From positions 14,446,101 through 14,510,100 of the forward strand of contig NC_134950.1 in the NCBI RefSeq assembly GCF_965638725.1: a DNA stretch of 64,000 bases, written 5' to 3'. Each line of letters begins with the position of its first letter. The stretch's first letter is position 1. This DNA comes from Aptenodytes patagonicus (Eukaryota; Chordata; Aves; Sphenisciformes; Spheniscidae). Below the pieces are notes generated by a model. It was not told where the DNA came from. It made no database searches and saw nothing but the letters and a program-made list of their open reading frames with translations. The translations under genes and the position numbers were made by a program. This document shows positions 50,783 through 62,400 of the stretch, piece after piece.

Positions 50783-51006
50783 GGTATTTTGGTTGTATTT
50801 GTGGCTGCGTTTGTTACTCTCACCTATGGATCAGTGTTATCTGGTGCATTGCTCTTTGGTGAAAAGGCTACAGTTCGTGGGGATTTAGTAGCTATCGTAT
50901 TGGTTCATCAGTTTTTTTTAAATTTTATCTATATATCCCTTATTCCTAGTAATATATCTCTTCAAACCTTTACAGCTGGCTTTCGACACTGGATTTTCTG
51001 TAGCAG
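50783..51006 (+). other. Candidate unassigned exon (hydrophobic open frame)
   Basis: Open for 74 codons between a pyrimidine-rich acceptor (cttctcagttctctag) and a near-consensus donor CAG|gtaaga. The peptide starts GILVVFVAAFVTLTYGSVLS, continues GALLFGEKATVRGDLVAIVL and has two or three hydrophobic stretches that could span membranes. I know no family that matches. It might be an exon of an unannotated transcript, a retroposed fragment, or chance. The frame closes just past the donor. Confidence 0.25.
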
Positions 51007-52654
51007 GTAAGAGCAGCCTTGAAATTTGTAGTGTTCCCTTTTGGGGCATATGTATGCCAAATTTCTTGAAGGATTTTATTAACTTGGTCCCTAGTCGCAG
51101 TTTGTGAGTTACTGTTTCATTTAAGAAATTTGTACATTTTGTTCAGAACGTGGAATCTGACATACTGTACAAGACTAGGAACTTCAAAATGAGGTAGAGC
51201 TGTATCTGTGTTAAATACAGAGATGTTGTTTGGGATAGGGCACAGGGATTGGCTTAAGACAAGAAAACCAGTAGGAGAAGAGAAGGATGGGAGGTGTAGA
51301 AAGCAGTGTTTTAGTGATATGGAAAGTAGATAAAAGAGTCATGGTGTCAGCCCTCAAGTGAAGGAGCAGAATCTTGTCTGATGCTGGCAATACGCTGCTC
51401 TCCCCTATGGCCCTTTTCTGGCCTTATCCAGGATCTGGCACGCCCTGTGTGATGGCCTGGGTGATAAAACTTTAAGCTATCTGACCAAGTTCATGCTCTC
51501 AGAGGAAACCTTCAGCCCATGCAGAGCCTTTTCATGCTGATCAGGGAGAATTGAACTTTAGTTTACGATCTTTACAATTCTTCGCGTAGCCACGCTTCAT
51601 CTCCCCGTGCACGTTTACCCACAGCTCCAGTTTATGGCCATTTCTCTTCCATCCCAAGCTCCCTGTGGCAGACACCCTGGAGGAGGTGGATACTGCTGGT
51701 GCAGTTTGTAAAGCTGTGCTATCTTATAGCTGCTCATAGCCTGGTATACTGTTGTTAACAGAGCTCAAGAAGGGAGGATTAATCTTTTGACAGGATCTTT
51801 AGAAACTCTGGGTCTGATGACTTTTCAAAGTGAAGATAACGTTTTTGCATAAACTGAGGATAAAGGATACCGTAACATCCCAGCTGGTGGGCAAAGTCTA
51901 GTGGAAATAAAACAACATTTCATGGCAGGAAAAATGTTGTTGAACAGGAGAAGTGGTAAACCTTTGGAGTTTGAGCAAAACTGTTATCCAGGCCAAATAC
52001 TGTAAACTAAGGGTTAAGAAAAGGAAAATGTGTCAAAGCAAAACCAGAGATACAAGACCACATCATCCACTCAGATTGCAGAAGGGGTAACTCCAGCCGT
52101 GCCTAGAAGGTAGCCGGACAAAGTATGTTTTTTCCATTAGCTCAGCTTGTGCAATTATGCTTGTGCAGAATTACATATTTCTGCACGGTTCTGGCCACAG
52201 AAGCCGTTTCTTCATGCTCAGACCTGTTTGCAGGAGGTGAAACTGAGCTGGGACATTGGAGCTGCAGAGAAACTCCTAATGAAGCAAAACTGCATGAGGT
52301 TGTACTTTGCAGGGGGTGGATGGTTGGATTAGGCGGTATGTTAAGTAATCCCCCGGGATATTTTTCAACTGTAATTCACGCTCAGTCATCAAATATGGAA
52401 CAGATTAACAGGAGGAGGGGTTGTATATTTCTTGTAAGTCACAATCTTCTTTTATTCGTGACTATCTACAGTGCGATTTTTTTTTGAAGCACTCTTTTTT
52501 ATGGTTGATTTTAGTGCTGTACTACCCATGGCATATTTAACTGCTAGTATAATTTTCTGATGAATTTATTTGCAACAATACTGTTTAAAAATGAATGCAG
52601 AAAATGAAGGGATTAAAAGGAGTAATGTTGAAAACGTCTTTATTTCTAGCAGGC
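51007..52654. other. Intergenic sequence
   Basis: No feature recognised. Confidence 0.6.
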
Positions 52655-53129
52655 TGGGGCATAGGTGCTGGAGCGTGTCCAGAGAAGGGCAACGAGGCTG
52701 GTGAGGGGTCTGGAGAACAAGTCTTCTGAGGAGCGGCTGAGGGAACTGGGGTTGTTTAGCCTTCAGAAAAGGAGGCTGAGGGGAGACCTCATTGCTCTCT
52801 ACAACTACCTGAAAGGAGGTTGTAGCGAGGTGGGTGTCGGTCTCTTCTCCCAAGTAACAAGCGATAGGACGAGAGGAAATGGCCTCAAGTTGCGCCAGGG
52901 GAGGTTTAGATTGGACATGAGGAAAAATGTCTTTACTGAAAGAGTGGTGAAACATTGGACCAGGCTGCCCAGGGAAGTGGTCGAGTCCCCATCCCTGGAG
53001 GTATTTAAAAGACGAGTAGATGAGGCGCTTAGGGACATGGTGTAGTGGACATGGTGGTGTTGGGTCAATGGTTGGACTCGATGATCTTAGAGGTCTTTTC
53101 CAACCTCAATGATTCTATGATTCTATGAT
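52655..53129 (+). mobile_element. CR1 LINE, 5'-truncated 3' end, well preserved
   Basis: About 475 bp of CR1 3' end. A single uninterrupted frame (52665-53045) encodes the C-terminal part of ORF2: [20 protein letters not shown], then [20 protein letters not shown], and [16 protein letters not shown] before TAG. The 3' end has the standard GGTTGGACTCGATGATCTTA block, CTTTTCCAACCTCAATGATT, and two ATTCTATG repeats at about 53110-53129. Being open over its whole retained ORF, it is clearly younger than the copy at 9505. Truncation removed the catalytic core, so it is not mobile on its own. Confidence 0.95.
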
Positions 53130-55869
53130 CTGTAAACACAGCTTTTAAAAACAGGATCTTAATGTTAGCTCCGGAAATCCATATATAGGTGCTCGATGTG
53201 TGGCCTGCTTTAAGTATATAGCTACTCCCTCTGATTGCACAAGATCAAGAGATGTTCAGATTTCTGATTCTGATGAGGAGAACAGCTGCTTTAAAGCTGA
53301 GCCTGTATAATCTTTTCTCCTATGTGGCTGCAGAGGTTAGGTGTTACCCACTATCATCTCCTTAAATTCTAAATATTGAAAAAGAAAGAATTTTTTTTTA
53401 TTGTTTTCATTAACCTTCCAGTACAGCCTGGCCTGTGCTACATATGAAAGCATGAAACTATGCCCCTCAGTAAGTCTTCTCTTCAATGCATTTGTAAAAT
53501 CAAATTCCTGGATACTAATTTCTGAACCTAGCGAATCTGGAAACTTGTCATTTTGGTTTTCATTAGGCTGGATGTTTTGCATGGTCAAAATAGGACTTTG
53601 GTGGATTTTTAATTCCTTATCCAAGACTTGCAATCCACTGTCTGTCCAGTTGACCTGCTCCTTCAAATGGGAAGTAGCTGTCTGCCACACCTGGAAATTT
53701 CCTAAGTGCAGCAGCTATATTCCTGTGCGTGTCCAGCCCTGCCCTGATCTGAGCAGCTTGTGCCTCACTGCTGCCTAAAGCCAAGTCCAGAAAGCAGATC
53801 CAACAGCTCACCGGGGTCATAGCTCACCGGGGATACACCGCAGGGACAGGATGTTTGATAAAATGCAGCGATGGTCACACCCTTCTTAGGGGTCTACCAC
53901 TTCAGATGCATATGTGGAAAAAGGATGGTTTGTTTCTTCTTCTTCCATACCTTTTTGCTCCCTTGTGTTAAGATGCTCAGATATCTTGCTTCTAGACATT
54001 GCAGAATATTTTTATTTTAAAAAAATTACTTGTATTTACTATATATATAACTAACTGGATTTTTATCTAAAATTATTTGATCTGACATGCAAAAATACTG
54101 ACATCGTATTTTAATATTTCTAAATCAAACACTTGAAATCTGTCCACTTCTGTGGTCTCTGTGCATTATAACGTACTCTGTGCTGTCTTTCCAACAGCAG
54201 TCCTGTTTCATTTACAATACAGGACCCACCAACTATTCAGCAGCTCCTCAAAGCTTTGATTTTATCCTCCTTTTCAACGTTCCTTCTCTTGAAGGACTGA
54301 TGGTAAGGGAAGGGGCTGTAGGGAGCAGGGAGGATAGACAGGGAGTCCGTGGGGAGATTTCACAGTGGGGTTTGATTTAGTCTTGATTTAGTGGGGATGG
54401 GGCAGGATTTCTTTCAGGACAAGGAATCCCCTTCCCCAGCATGCACAAGCACACACTTTTTACGGGAGAGATGTGGGCTCTGCATGCAGCTGTGCTGGGG
54501 GGCAGGGGTGCGTGTATGATGGACAGACGGACACAACCCCACTCCTGGATCCCGTTGTGACTGTGAGCACCCTTTAAAACTCCTTTCCCTTGAAATAAAC
54601 CTACAGTGTGACCCATGGCCTGTAAGGGGCTCAAAGACGCCCAAAGAAGATGATCTTCAGAGAGCTCAGCTGTTAAGTGTGAGCAAGTAGCGCACAGTGC
54701 TGAGCATACACAAAGATCTCTTGAAGATTTATAACTTGGCCAAGTCTGGCTGGAATTTGGTAGGGATGGATGAACGTATTCACTTAACAAAGGCCATTCT
54801 TCCCCTGCCCCCAAAATCCAATCTGTTGCGCTAGGGTATGTATGCCTGAGATCTGTTTATAGAAAGGACAGAGAATTTTGTTTAACATCAGTATAGCAAA
54901 GTATACATCTTTTGTTTTAATCTCAAAAATGTTTGGCATATTTTGCCTTAAATTAAAAATAGATTAAAACCCCCCACTCTTTCCAGCACAAAAATTGTCA
55001 GTGCAAATGTTTGTTTATCAGAGCAATAAACAGTAAAAATCAAGATCTTACAAAGGTAAATGTTGGTTAACCTTAAAGAGGCACACTGCTATTAACCTTC
55101 CCTATAACCTAACAAAGAATCGCTCTGAGGGACCTTCCTTTGATCTGCCATAGCTGCAGTGTTTCCTATGGTATCCCAATGTAAGGATGATAAACTCCAT
55201 CTTCACCCCCCCACCTCCAGCCTAGCGATAGCGATATTTGAATTTCACATGTGCTATGTATTGACAGCTTCTATTTTATATCCAGTCAAGTAGGCAGCCT
55301 TCAAAATACTTAAAAATCACAGTTACAATAAATGAATTTATAATAAATAAATAAGACACTCCAATCCATTAAAAATCCAAAAGCTCTGCTGCTCTTATCT
55401 GGATGCATAAATTTAAACCTATATGCAACTCTAGCAAAGGTGGCCTGAGCTTGGAAGCAGCTCATAGGCTGGCTCTGGACACGGGATTGGAAGTTAGGGT
55501 ACTCTAGTTTTGTAGTTAAATTCCTAAAAGCAGATAAAAGCACTCTAGTTAGTAAAGTCTGGTGAAGGACTTTGAAAAGTGAAGAAAATAATCCTATCCA
55601 TTACTGAATAGCTCTATTAAATGATCAGAAAGAGCTCGGCACCATCTTGTTATCTGCACATGACCTCTCCTGAGGCATCTGTGGCCAAAAATATAAAAGA
55701 AAGGAAAAAAAAAGGACAGATTAAGCAAGCGCCTCAGACCACTGCATTTGAAAGCAGATCTTCAGGACAGGGACGCTTTCCATAGAGTCATTTCAGGCAA
55801 AGGTCACATGTGTGCATATAAAATCATTCCTGAAAGCAGCGCCTTTGTCCCCCAGCTATCTCCCAATAG

Positions 55870-56050
55870 AACCATTGTCCCGCCAGGGCAGCTGGCACCC
55901 TGACTTCAGCCACGCGGCATCGGGATCCCAGGCCCAGGGCAGCCAGGCAGCCCCCCGGGAGCCGGCCCGGGGCCAAGGCAGCCTGCGATCTCCCTGGGCA
56001 AGCGCATCTGCCGGCAGCCGCTGCTGGGGCCAGGGCGAAGCAAAGTTTCC
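55870..56050. promoter_or_regulatory. GC-rich, CpG-rich block
   Basis: About 13 CpGs in 180 bp by hand count, in strongly GC-rich sequence (GCCCCCCGGGAGCCGGCCCG at its centre), with AT-rich sequence on both sides. It could be a small regulatory element or alternative promoter. There is no TATA box or ORF I can tie to it. Confidence 0.3.
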
Positions 56051-58117
56051 ACGTCAAACTTCAGTTATGGAGAGAAAAGACCCCCTGGTATGGTAGGAGC
56101 ATCTTCCTTCCCCTTCTGCCCCGTGTATTTTTCTGGCTTGTTAAAGTAGTCTTAAATAAATATAATTACAAGCAAAGTCAGGCTATGAAGTAGCATGAAT
56201 GTGTTTCTGCCAAGTGCAACTTGGATTGGGATTTGGCGAGTTGGAAGGCCTTTCAATGTGCATTCAGGGGTGATGTTGGAAGTTCTCTAATTCATAAGTA
56301 AGGTAGAAACTATTATTTAATGCACAGAGAAGAAAATGTATTTTAAAAATCATAGTAGATCTCTTATAGCTTGCTTTGCCTTCTGAAGATGTCTTCTCTC
56401 TCAACCTTTTTAATATAAACTGCCTTTCATATATATTGTTACCTTATAGCAATGTTAAAATTGGCATCAAGCACAGACACAAGCAAAATATCTTGTGTTT
56501 TGTTTGTATTTACGTCCTACATTATTAATATTATGCAAGTACCTAATTGAGTTTAAAACTCCCACATCACTTGGCTTCTGATTTATATTAAAATTTCCAG
56601 TGTCTGGAGCTTCACTGGCAAAGTCCTGGTCTTAAAGGCAATCTGTCTAAATAAGGTTCCTATTACAGGCACCTCTACCTAAGCCTTTTTCTCCAGAGGA
56701 AATACATGGATTTCTTTAATCAGGGCAGTAACACCTCAAGGATCTGTAATTTTTTTTCATAACTCCCTATGCCACAAATGTAAAGTGCTGATTAGGACTT
56801 AATAAAACAGTGCATGCCTTGTAGTTCCCCTCCGGATGGTTGGACTCATAATGGTTTTGATTACTCTGATTCTGAAGTATTAATCATTGGTCCCTCTTTT
56901 GAGTCTCTCTTGCTTCTGATTTGCTTAGATTTAATTGTGATTTGCTTCTAACTACTACTGATCTATGCAAGCTTCCTGTCAGCGTGCGTCAGTGCTGTGC
57001 AGGCTGCTCCTTATTGCCACCCCGTCTGTGGTGGTAATGCTGAGCTCTGCAAGTCAAAGCGGGGCTCTGACTTGTCGGATTCAAAAATAGAGAATTTCTG
57101 TTGCAAAGCAGGTATTCCTCCCTTTGTTTGAAAGACTGCATTACTGGAGCAGCGTTGAGGCTCTGTCTGCAGCTTACATGAGTGCTCCAGCCCTCCCCGC
57201 TGGATGTGCGGTGGGGTGGTGGGAAGATGGGTGGGGGGCTGGCAGAGAAGCACCGGCTGTGCCTGGTGGGCAGGAAGAGGGAGCAAGGGGCTGCCTGTAC
57301 CTAAAAGAAAGAAGAGGCTGACTCTGCCCCGAACAGTGGCTGCCCACAGGTGACCTGCTGAACTGTTCAGGGATGGCTACGGACATTTTTAGATTAAGAA
57401 AGAGCTTCTCATAAAGTCCAAGTCTGTAGAAATATTTCCTCCTAGCCGGCCTGTATAGGATGTTAAGAAAACAAAACAGCGCTCCATTTGTGTAGAAATA
57501 CTTATTCTACAAAATCTTGCCTTATTTCAGAGGACGTAATATGATGGTTAAACTATGAGTTTAAAGTCACTGCAGCAGGGAGGTTTCCAATTATTCATCA
57601 AGGATGCCAGCTGAGTTTGAATGCCAGATAGCTGAAGATATGTTAGCATCATTCTTGAAAGCTGTAGCTGTTAATAACAGCACTTGCATAGCAGCCTTTA
57701 CTGAAGGATGCCAAATGTAATCCTTTGACATTAGTTGAACTGGAAGTGGAGGTAACAAATATTTTTGAGGGATGAATGAAAGGTGGTTGCATGAGACTGC
57801 TCCTGGCAGTGCTGCGGCTAGCACCACCTTGTCCAAATTCCCACGCACTATTGTAAGCGCTTATTTATGGTGCTTCATCAAATTAATCGGTCACTTATGG
57901 AAACGGAGCAAAACCTGTTATTGCTGACACGCCAGTAATACAAACTGGTTTTCATGTGCTTGCAAAGCTGGAGGCATCCTTGACCTCTGCTGTACCTTGC
58001 TGGATGGGGCCTTTTGAACCTCCCAGCGCTGCTCTCCCCATGCCGCCCACGCCAGCCCAGCTGGGATGCACCCTCCCTTGGGCTCCTCACCGGGTGAAAT
58101 GACGACTATGTTTGCAG

Positions 58118-58170
58118 GGTGTTAGACCAAATGATCTCACAGGCTTTCTTTGTCTCAAAACCCATGAAAA
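58118..58170 (+). mobile_element. Possible old CR1 3'-end relic
   Basis: GGGTGTTAGACCAAATGATC followed by a pyrimidine-rich segment and AACCCATGA loosely matches the CR1 3' end (ttggactagatgatct...ccttccaac...ctatga). It is short and diverged, so this is tentative. Confidence 0.3.
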
Positions 58171-58261
58171 TGTGTGCACTCCATGCATTTAGAGTAAAGG
58201 AGAACAGGGTCACTGTCACTTCGGTACACAAAGATTCATGGTAAATGGTCTTTTGTCCTAG

Positions 58262-58373
58262 CAGGCTTCATATTTCGAAGTATTGAAGTGAAGAATTGCT
58301 TAGAAGTTCCAGTTGTTAGTGCTGTACATGAAAAATTGGATGAAAAGAGATTAAAAATACAAAATAACAGCAG
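58262..58373 (+). other. Candidate unassigned exon with a NAGNAG acceptor
   Basis: After ttttgtcctag|cag|G, one frame reads FIFRSIEVKNCLEVPVVSAV then HEKLDEKRLKIQNNS, up to donor CAG|gtatgc. The frame is open from about 58198 to 58456 without a good start codon. The charged helical composition looks coding, yet I cannot match it to a known family. It ends 281 bp left of the solo LTR. It could be chance or part of an unannotated transcript. Confidence 0.22.
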
Positions 58374-58648
58374 GTATGCTCAGCTCCTGTCTTCTCGCCC
58401 TGAGCCAGACAGAGCTTTTCTCCTATTGCAGATGGACCTTCCTTACATTTGTAAGTAGGAGATAAATTGTGTCCTCAGATGCCGCCTCTTCTAATACAAT
58501 TCCTGTCTAGCCACTCTCTTTTCATTTCTGTGGGAGACTTCATGCCCTCCTTCCACTCTCTTTATTGTGAAGTACCTCAAAAGTTTCATCTATAAGCTTT
58601 CTCCTTTGTTTATGTAATGTCATAGTACCTTGTAGAGATTTTTAATAG

Positions 58649-58653
58649 GAAGC
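58649..58653. repeat. Left target-site duplication of solo LTR
   Basis: GAAGC immediately before the LTR terminus TGTGGTGGG; identical to the five bases after the right terminus. Confidence 0.85.
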
Positions 58654-59418
58654 TGTGGTGGGTTGACCTTGGCTGGCTGCCAGATACAAACCCAGCTGCT
58701 CTCTCACTCCCCCTCCTCAACAAGACAGGGGAGACATAAGATGGAAAAGCTCATGGACTGAGGTAAAGACAGGGAGATCGCTTACCAATTAACGTCATGG
58801 GCAAAACAGACTCGACTTGGGGAAAATTAATTCAATTTATTGCCAATTAAAATAGATTCAGATAGTGAGAAGCAACGACAAAAATTAAAACAGCACCTTT
58901 CTTTCCCCTTTTCCCAGGCTCAACTTCAGTCCTTCATTGCTGATTCCTCCACCTCCTCCCCACCACCCCAGGCGGCATGGGGGGTGGTGATGAGTCCCTC
59001 TCTGCTGCTCCTTCCTCCTCACACGTCTCCCTGCCCCACTGTGGGCCCTTTCCACGGGCCGCAGTCCTTCAGGACAAACCCACTTTACCGAGGTATTTTC
59101 CACAGGCTGACGGGGAATCTCTGCTCCGGTGCCTGGAGCACCTCCTTCCCTCCTTCTTCGTGACCATGGTGTCTGCGGGGCTGTTTCTCACACTTTTTCC
59201 CTCACTCCTCACTACCTGCACAGTGTTTTTATCCTTTCTTCAATATGTTTTACCAGAGGTGCCACCATCTTGGCTGAGGGGCTCAGCTGTGCCCTGTGGT
59301 GTGTCCATTGGAGCCGGCTGGAACTGGCTGTGTCCGGCACGGGGCAGCCCTGGCCTCTCCTCACAGAGGCCGCCCTGCAGCCCCCACTGCCAGTGCCTGG
59401 GCACAGACACCCAGTACA
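58654..59418 (-). mobile_element. Solo LTR of an avian endogenous retrovirus
   Basis: 765 bp starting TGTGGTGGGTTGACCTTGGC and ending CACCCAGTACA, so it has TG...CA termini, flanked on both sides by GAAGC. The plus-strand text (CTCGACTTGGGGAAAATTAA, TGCTCCGGTGCCTGGAGCAC) matches an LTR type common in avian genomes, as far as I remember. An AATAAA signal on the minus strand (TTTATT on plus, 58836-58841) shows the LTR is read on the minus strand. No internal retroviral sequence is present, so it arose by LTR-LTR recombination. A 5-bp duplication fits several ERV classes, so I do not fix the class. Open frames inside it (58977-59435 and others) are not genes. Confidence 0.92.
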
Positions 59419-59423
59419 GAAGC
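59419..59423. repeat. Right target-site duplication of solo LTR
   Basis: GAAGC directly after the CA terminus; perfect copy of the left duplication. Confidence 0.85.
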
Positions 59424-62400
59424 CTTAAATCTTGACTTCATATCTACAAAAATAATGCACAATTTTACATTTTTCTGGACTTTCACCCTCTGATTTTCTG
59501 TTTCCATGTATTTTTTTGCTATTTAAAGATTTTAACCTGAAAGCCTTCTAGTTTTGGAAGACATTTCTGGCTTTGCTATCACTCACCTCTTCATTGGCTT
59601 TCTCTCTTTTTTTTTTTTTTTTTTTTTTTGAGGAGTTCTTGGGAACTCATCCTTGAACGTAACCTTATTTTTTCCTCCCATGTCATCTGCACGTCATTTG
59701 TGGAACATGGCCAGAGGCGTTCTTGCCGTTCTTCTCCTGAAACCCTCCCTCCCATGGCAGCTACCTCCCATCCCCATTACTGCAGTTTCCCATTTTATTC
59801 TCTTCACAGCTCTTTATTTCTGGCTGCTTGTTGTTAAATAGCATGTTCAGCTGAGGTCCTTCCTCTCATCCCTGTGGTGCTCAAAGAACTTGGGATATAT
59901 GAACTGTGCCAGGTAATACCACTTTGTTCATACAGGCTTTTTGATCTAATGCCAAATTTCAAGCTTCTGGCTTTGTATTGGCATGTGTCAAAATGCAGGC
60001 AGCTGTAGGGACAAGGCAGGGTGTGCCTCCTAGGCTGCCGGGTCACGCATGCACTTAACTAGGACTAACCCATGAGGACACGTTCCTGGACAGGTCCATA
60101 CGCTTGTGTTCACACACAGACCAACCCACCAGGTCATTCTTTTGCCAGACATGGATAATTTGCAAGGGAGAAATGTGTGGACCTGAAGAAAGGATGATTT
60201 TACCGCTCTGTCTGTGCTGTAGCAAAAGTTGTCAGAGTCAGTGCGGGCAGGACACCTCCGAATGGGCTCCACAGGGAATCACTCCAGGTTTTACTGAGAG
60301 CCCTGTGCAAACCTGGGACAGGATTTGAAAACTTCCCTCAGCACTTTGCAAACAGCATAACAAAGCAGAGGGGAGGAATACAGCCTAGGGACACCCCATC
60401 CCACACCCTGTGTTTTCAATGACTTGACTCTAGCGGCTCAGCTCTGCAGAATTGCTCCAATCTGCCTTATTTAAGTGCCAGTCCTTGAGGCAGAATGAGA
60501 TTTTGGTGCAGCAGGAAGCACCAGCACTCTTGACAAATAGCTGTAAAAAGGGCAAAGAGAATAAAAATAATTTAAAGATAGAAGTTACTACAGAATATCT
60601 ACAGATACAGATAGCTATAGAAGTTATTTACAGAATAGTTGCTCACCTATTGCTGTATATTTCCCCTTGCAGAAAAACCTTTTCAGTCATATTAGCTGTA
60701 TGTGCCTCGTTCCGTTGATGAATGTGACACCTTGAAAAAGTTTTCTGGCCATGGCAGGAGAACAGGGAATGGGCCAAGGGCTGGTGGGGGTTACTGGAGC
60801 TGGGACAGGATGGGGGTGAGGAACCAGTGTTGTGGCAGGAGCAGAGGGACTGGGGGATCAGCCCTGCACCAAATTCAGTGTCAGGGCTACCAAAGCTGGG
60901 ACAGAGAAACTCTAATTGCAGCTGCAGGGACTGTAACAAATTGCCACCCCTCTGGTTGCTCCAGTCCACAGTTCAGTATGTCAGCACGGCCTCAGACATG
61001 AGTGGGGTGGTGGGAAGAGGCCAAAGGCAGCCTGGTCTTCAACTATATCAGCATCAGTGAAGAATGTTGGGTGCAATACTTTCATTTCAAAGATTCCATA
61101 GGTTGTATAAAGAGAAAATATGACTTGTTTCAACCATCTGTGGAGAAAGAAGAGTATGAGCTTGTGGCTGGGGTCTGGTATGTGCAGCAGGTGACCATGG
61201 TGGGATCTAGAAGATGGGGACGATGGCTGCTCTGTGCAGCCTGAGTGCATGGCTCAGGCCAGGAGTCATTTCTCAAAGGCTCTCTTTGCACCCCCAAAAG
61301 GAATTTTGGCTGAGACAACCAAAAACATCCCGTGGATGAAAATATGGCCACTACGAGGGGGGTGAGGAGAAATGTCCTGAAGAAACATCACTTTGTAAAT
61401 AATTAAGTTGCTATCACCTGTAAATGCTTGCTCTCCTTTCTTTCCATGCTCAGGCTGCACAGCTAAGGTGGCAGTGAAGACAACAGGCAAACCGGAGACA
61501 AGGTCACCCCTTCAGGGTAGGACAGGGAAGGGATCACTGCTATAAAATTGGGTGAAATTCCCTTGGAGCTGATGGCCCTTCATTCAGGATAAATGTAAGA
61601 AGCCCTTAAATGCCTCTTGGATACCCAAAACAATAGGATTCCTTTCCCTGCTCAGGGAAACAGCATTTTTTTTGTACATTCTTTGTAAATGACAGAATTG
61701 TACTAAAGAATAGCTTGATGCCACAATCTAAGTCCTCTCTTAAAGGAAACAACCTGAAGGGTCTCAATCTCAGCTGACTGCCGAGTCCAAAAGGATTCAT
61801 TACCTTGGTTATTTGTGCTTGACCACATAAATTCAATGCATCTAAATAGGCTCTAATTTTTTAATGTCCCTTAATGTATATTGGACTTGTATGGTACAAC
61901 TAAAACAGAACATTAACAATAGACTAGAGATCACAAGGATGGTTTCCTCCCCCCAAGCCCCACAACACAGAGAACAAGAAGGAAAGATTCCCTTTTGGAG
62001 TCTCCAAAGCTCTCTTCTCCCAATATATTTTGTCTGTTTTTTTCACCCCCAACACTAAGATGTCTTTTTCTGCCCTTCCATTGCTCTGCCCAGCCAGCCC
62101 AGCATTTCCCCACAGATGGCAGGAGATGGCTGTGACAGTCATGGGATATTGGGTGCCCTTCATCTACCATGCTGTCCTGGCAGTTGCTGCTCGCAGCATC
62201 GGGCCTGGTTTATTTGCTGAAGCTGCCGCCTCTCCAAAAGCCTCCCGCGCCTCTGCCCTGAGCCCTCTGTCCTGCAGTCTGACTGCACTTCCACGTGCCC
62301 TTATACAATGGGGCTTTGGGGTTGGCTTATTTCTTTTATTTATAATGCATCAGAGTAGGAAGCAACGAAAGCAGAAGCTTTCCTAGTGTTGTTTTTTTAA

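Larger units (their letters stand above)
53130..58648. other. Intergenic sequence with a GC-rich block
   Basis: AT-rich apart from the CpG-rich stretch at about 55870-56050 (listed separately). Also present are a short duplicated AGCTCACCGGGG at about 53805-53832 and a possible CR1 3'-tail relic at about 58118-58170. An open segment with splice-like ends lies at 58262-58373. No recognised gene. Confidence 0.55.

Noticed and set aside
55812..56096. 94-codon open frame in the GC-rich block
   Set aside because: The opposite strand is also open there, and the Pro/Ser/Gly/Arg-rich composition follows from GC content.
58977..59435. 152-codon plus-strand open frame
   Set aside because: It lies inside the solo LTR, antisense to the LTR, and LTRs of this type do not encode proteins.
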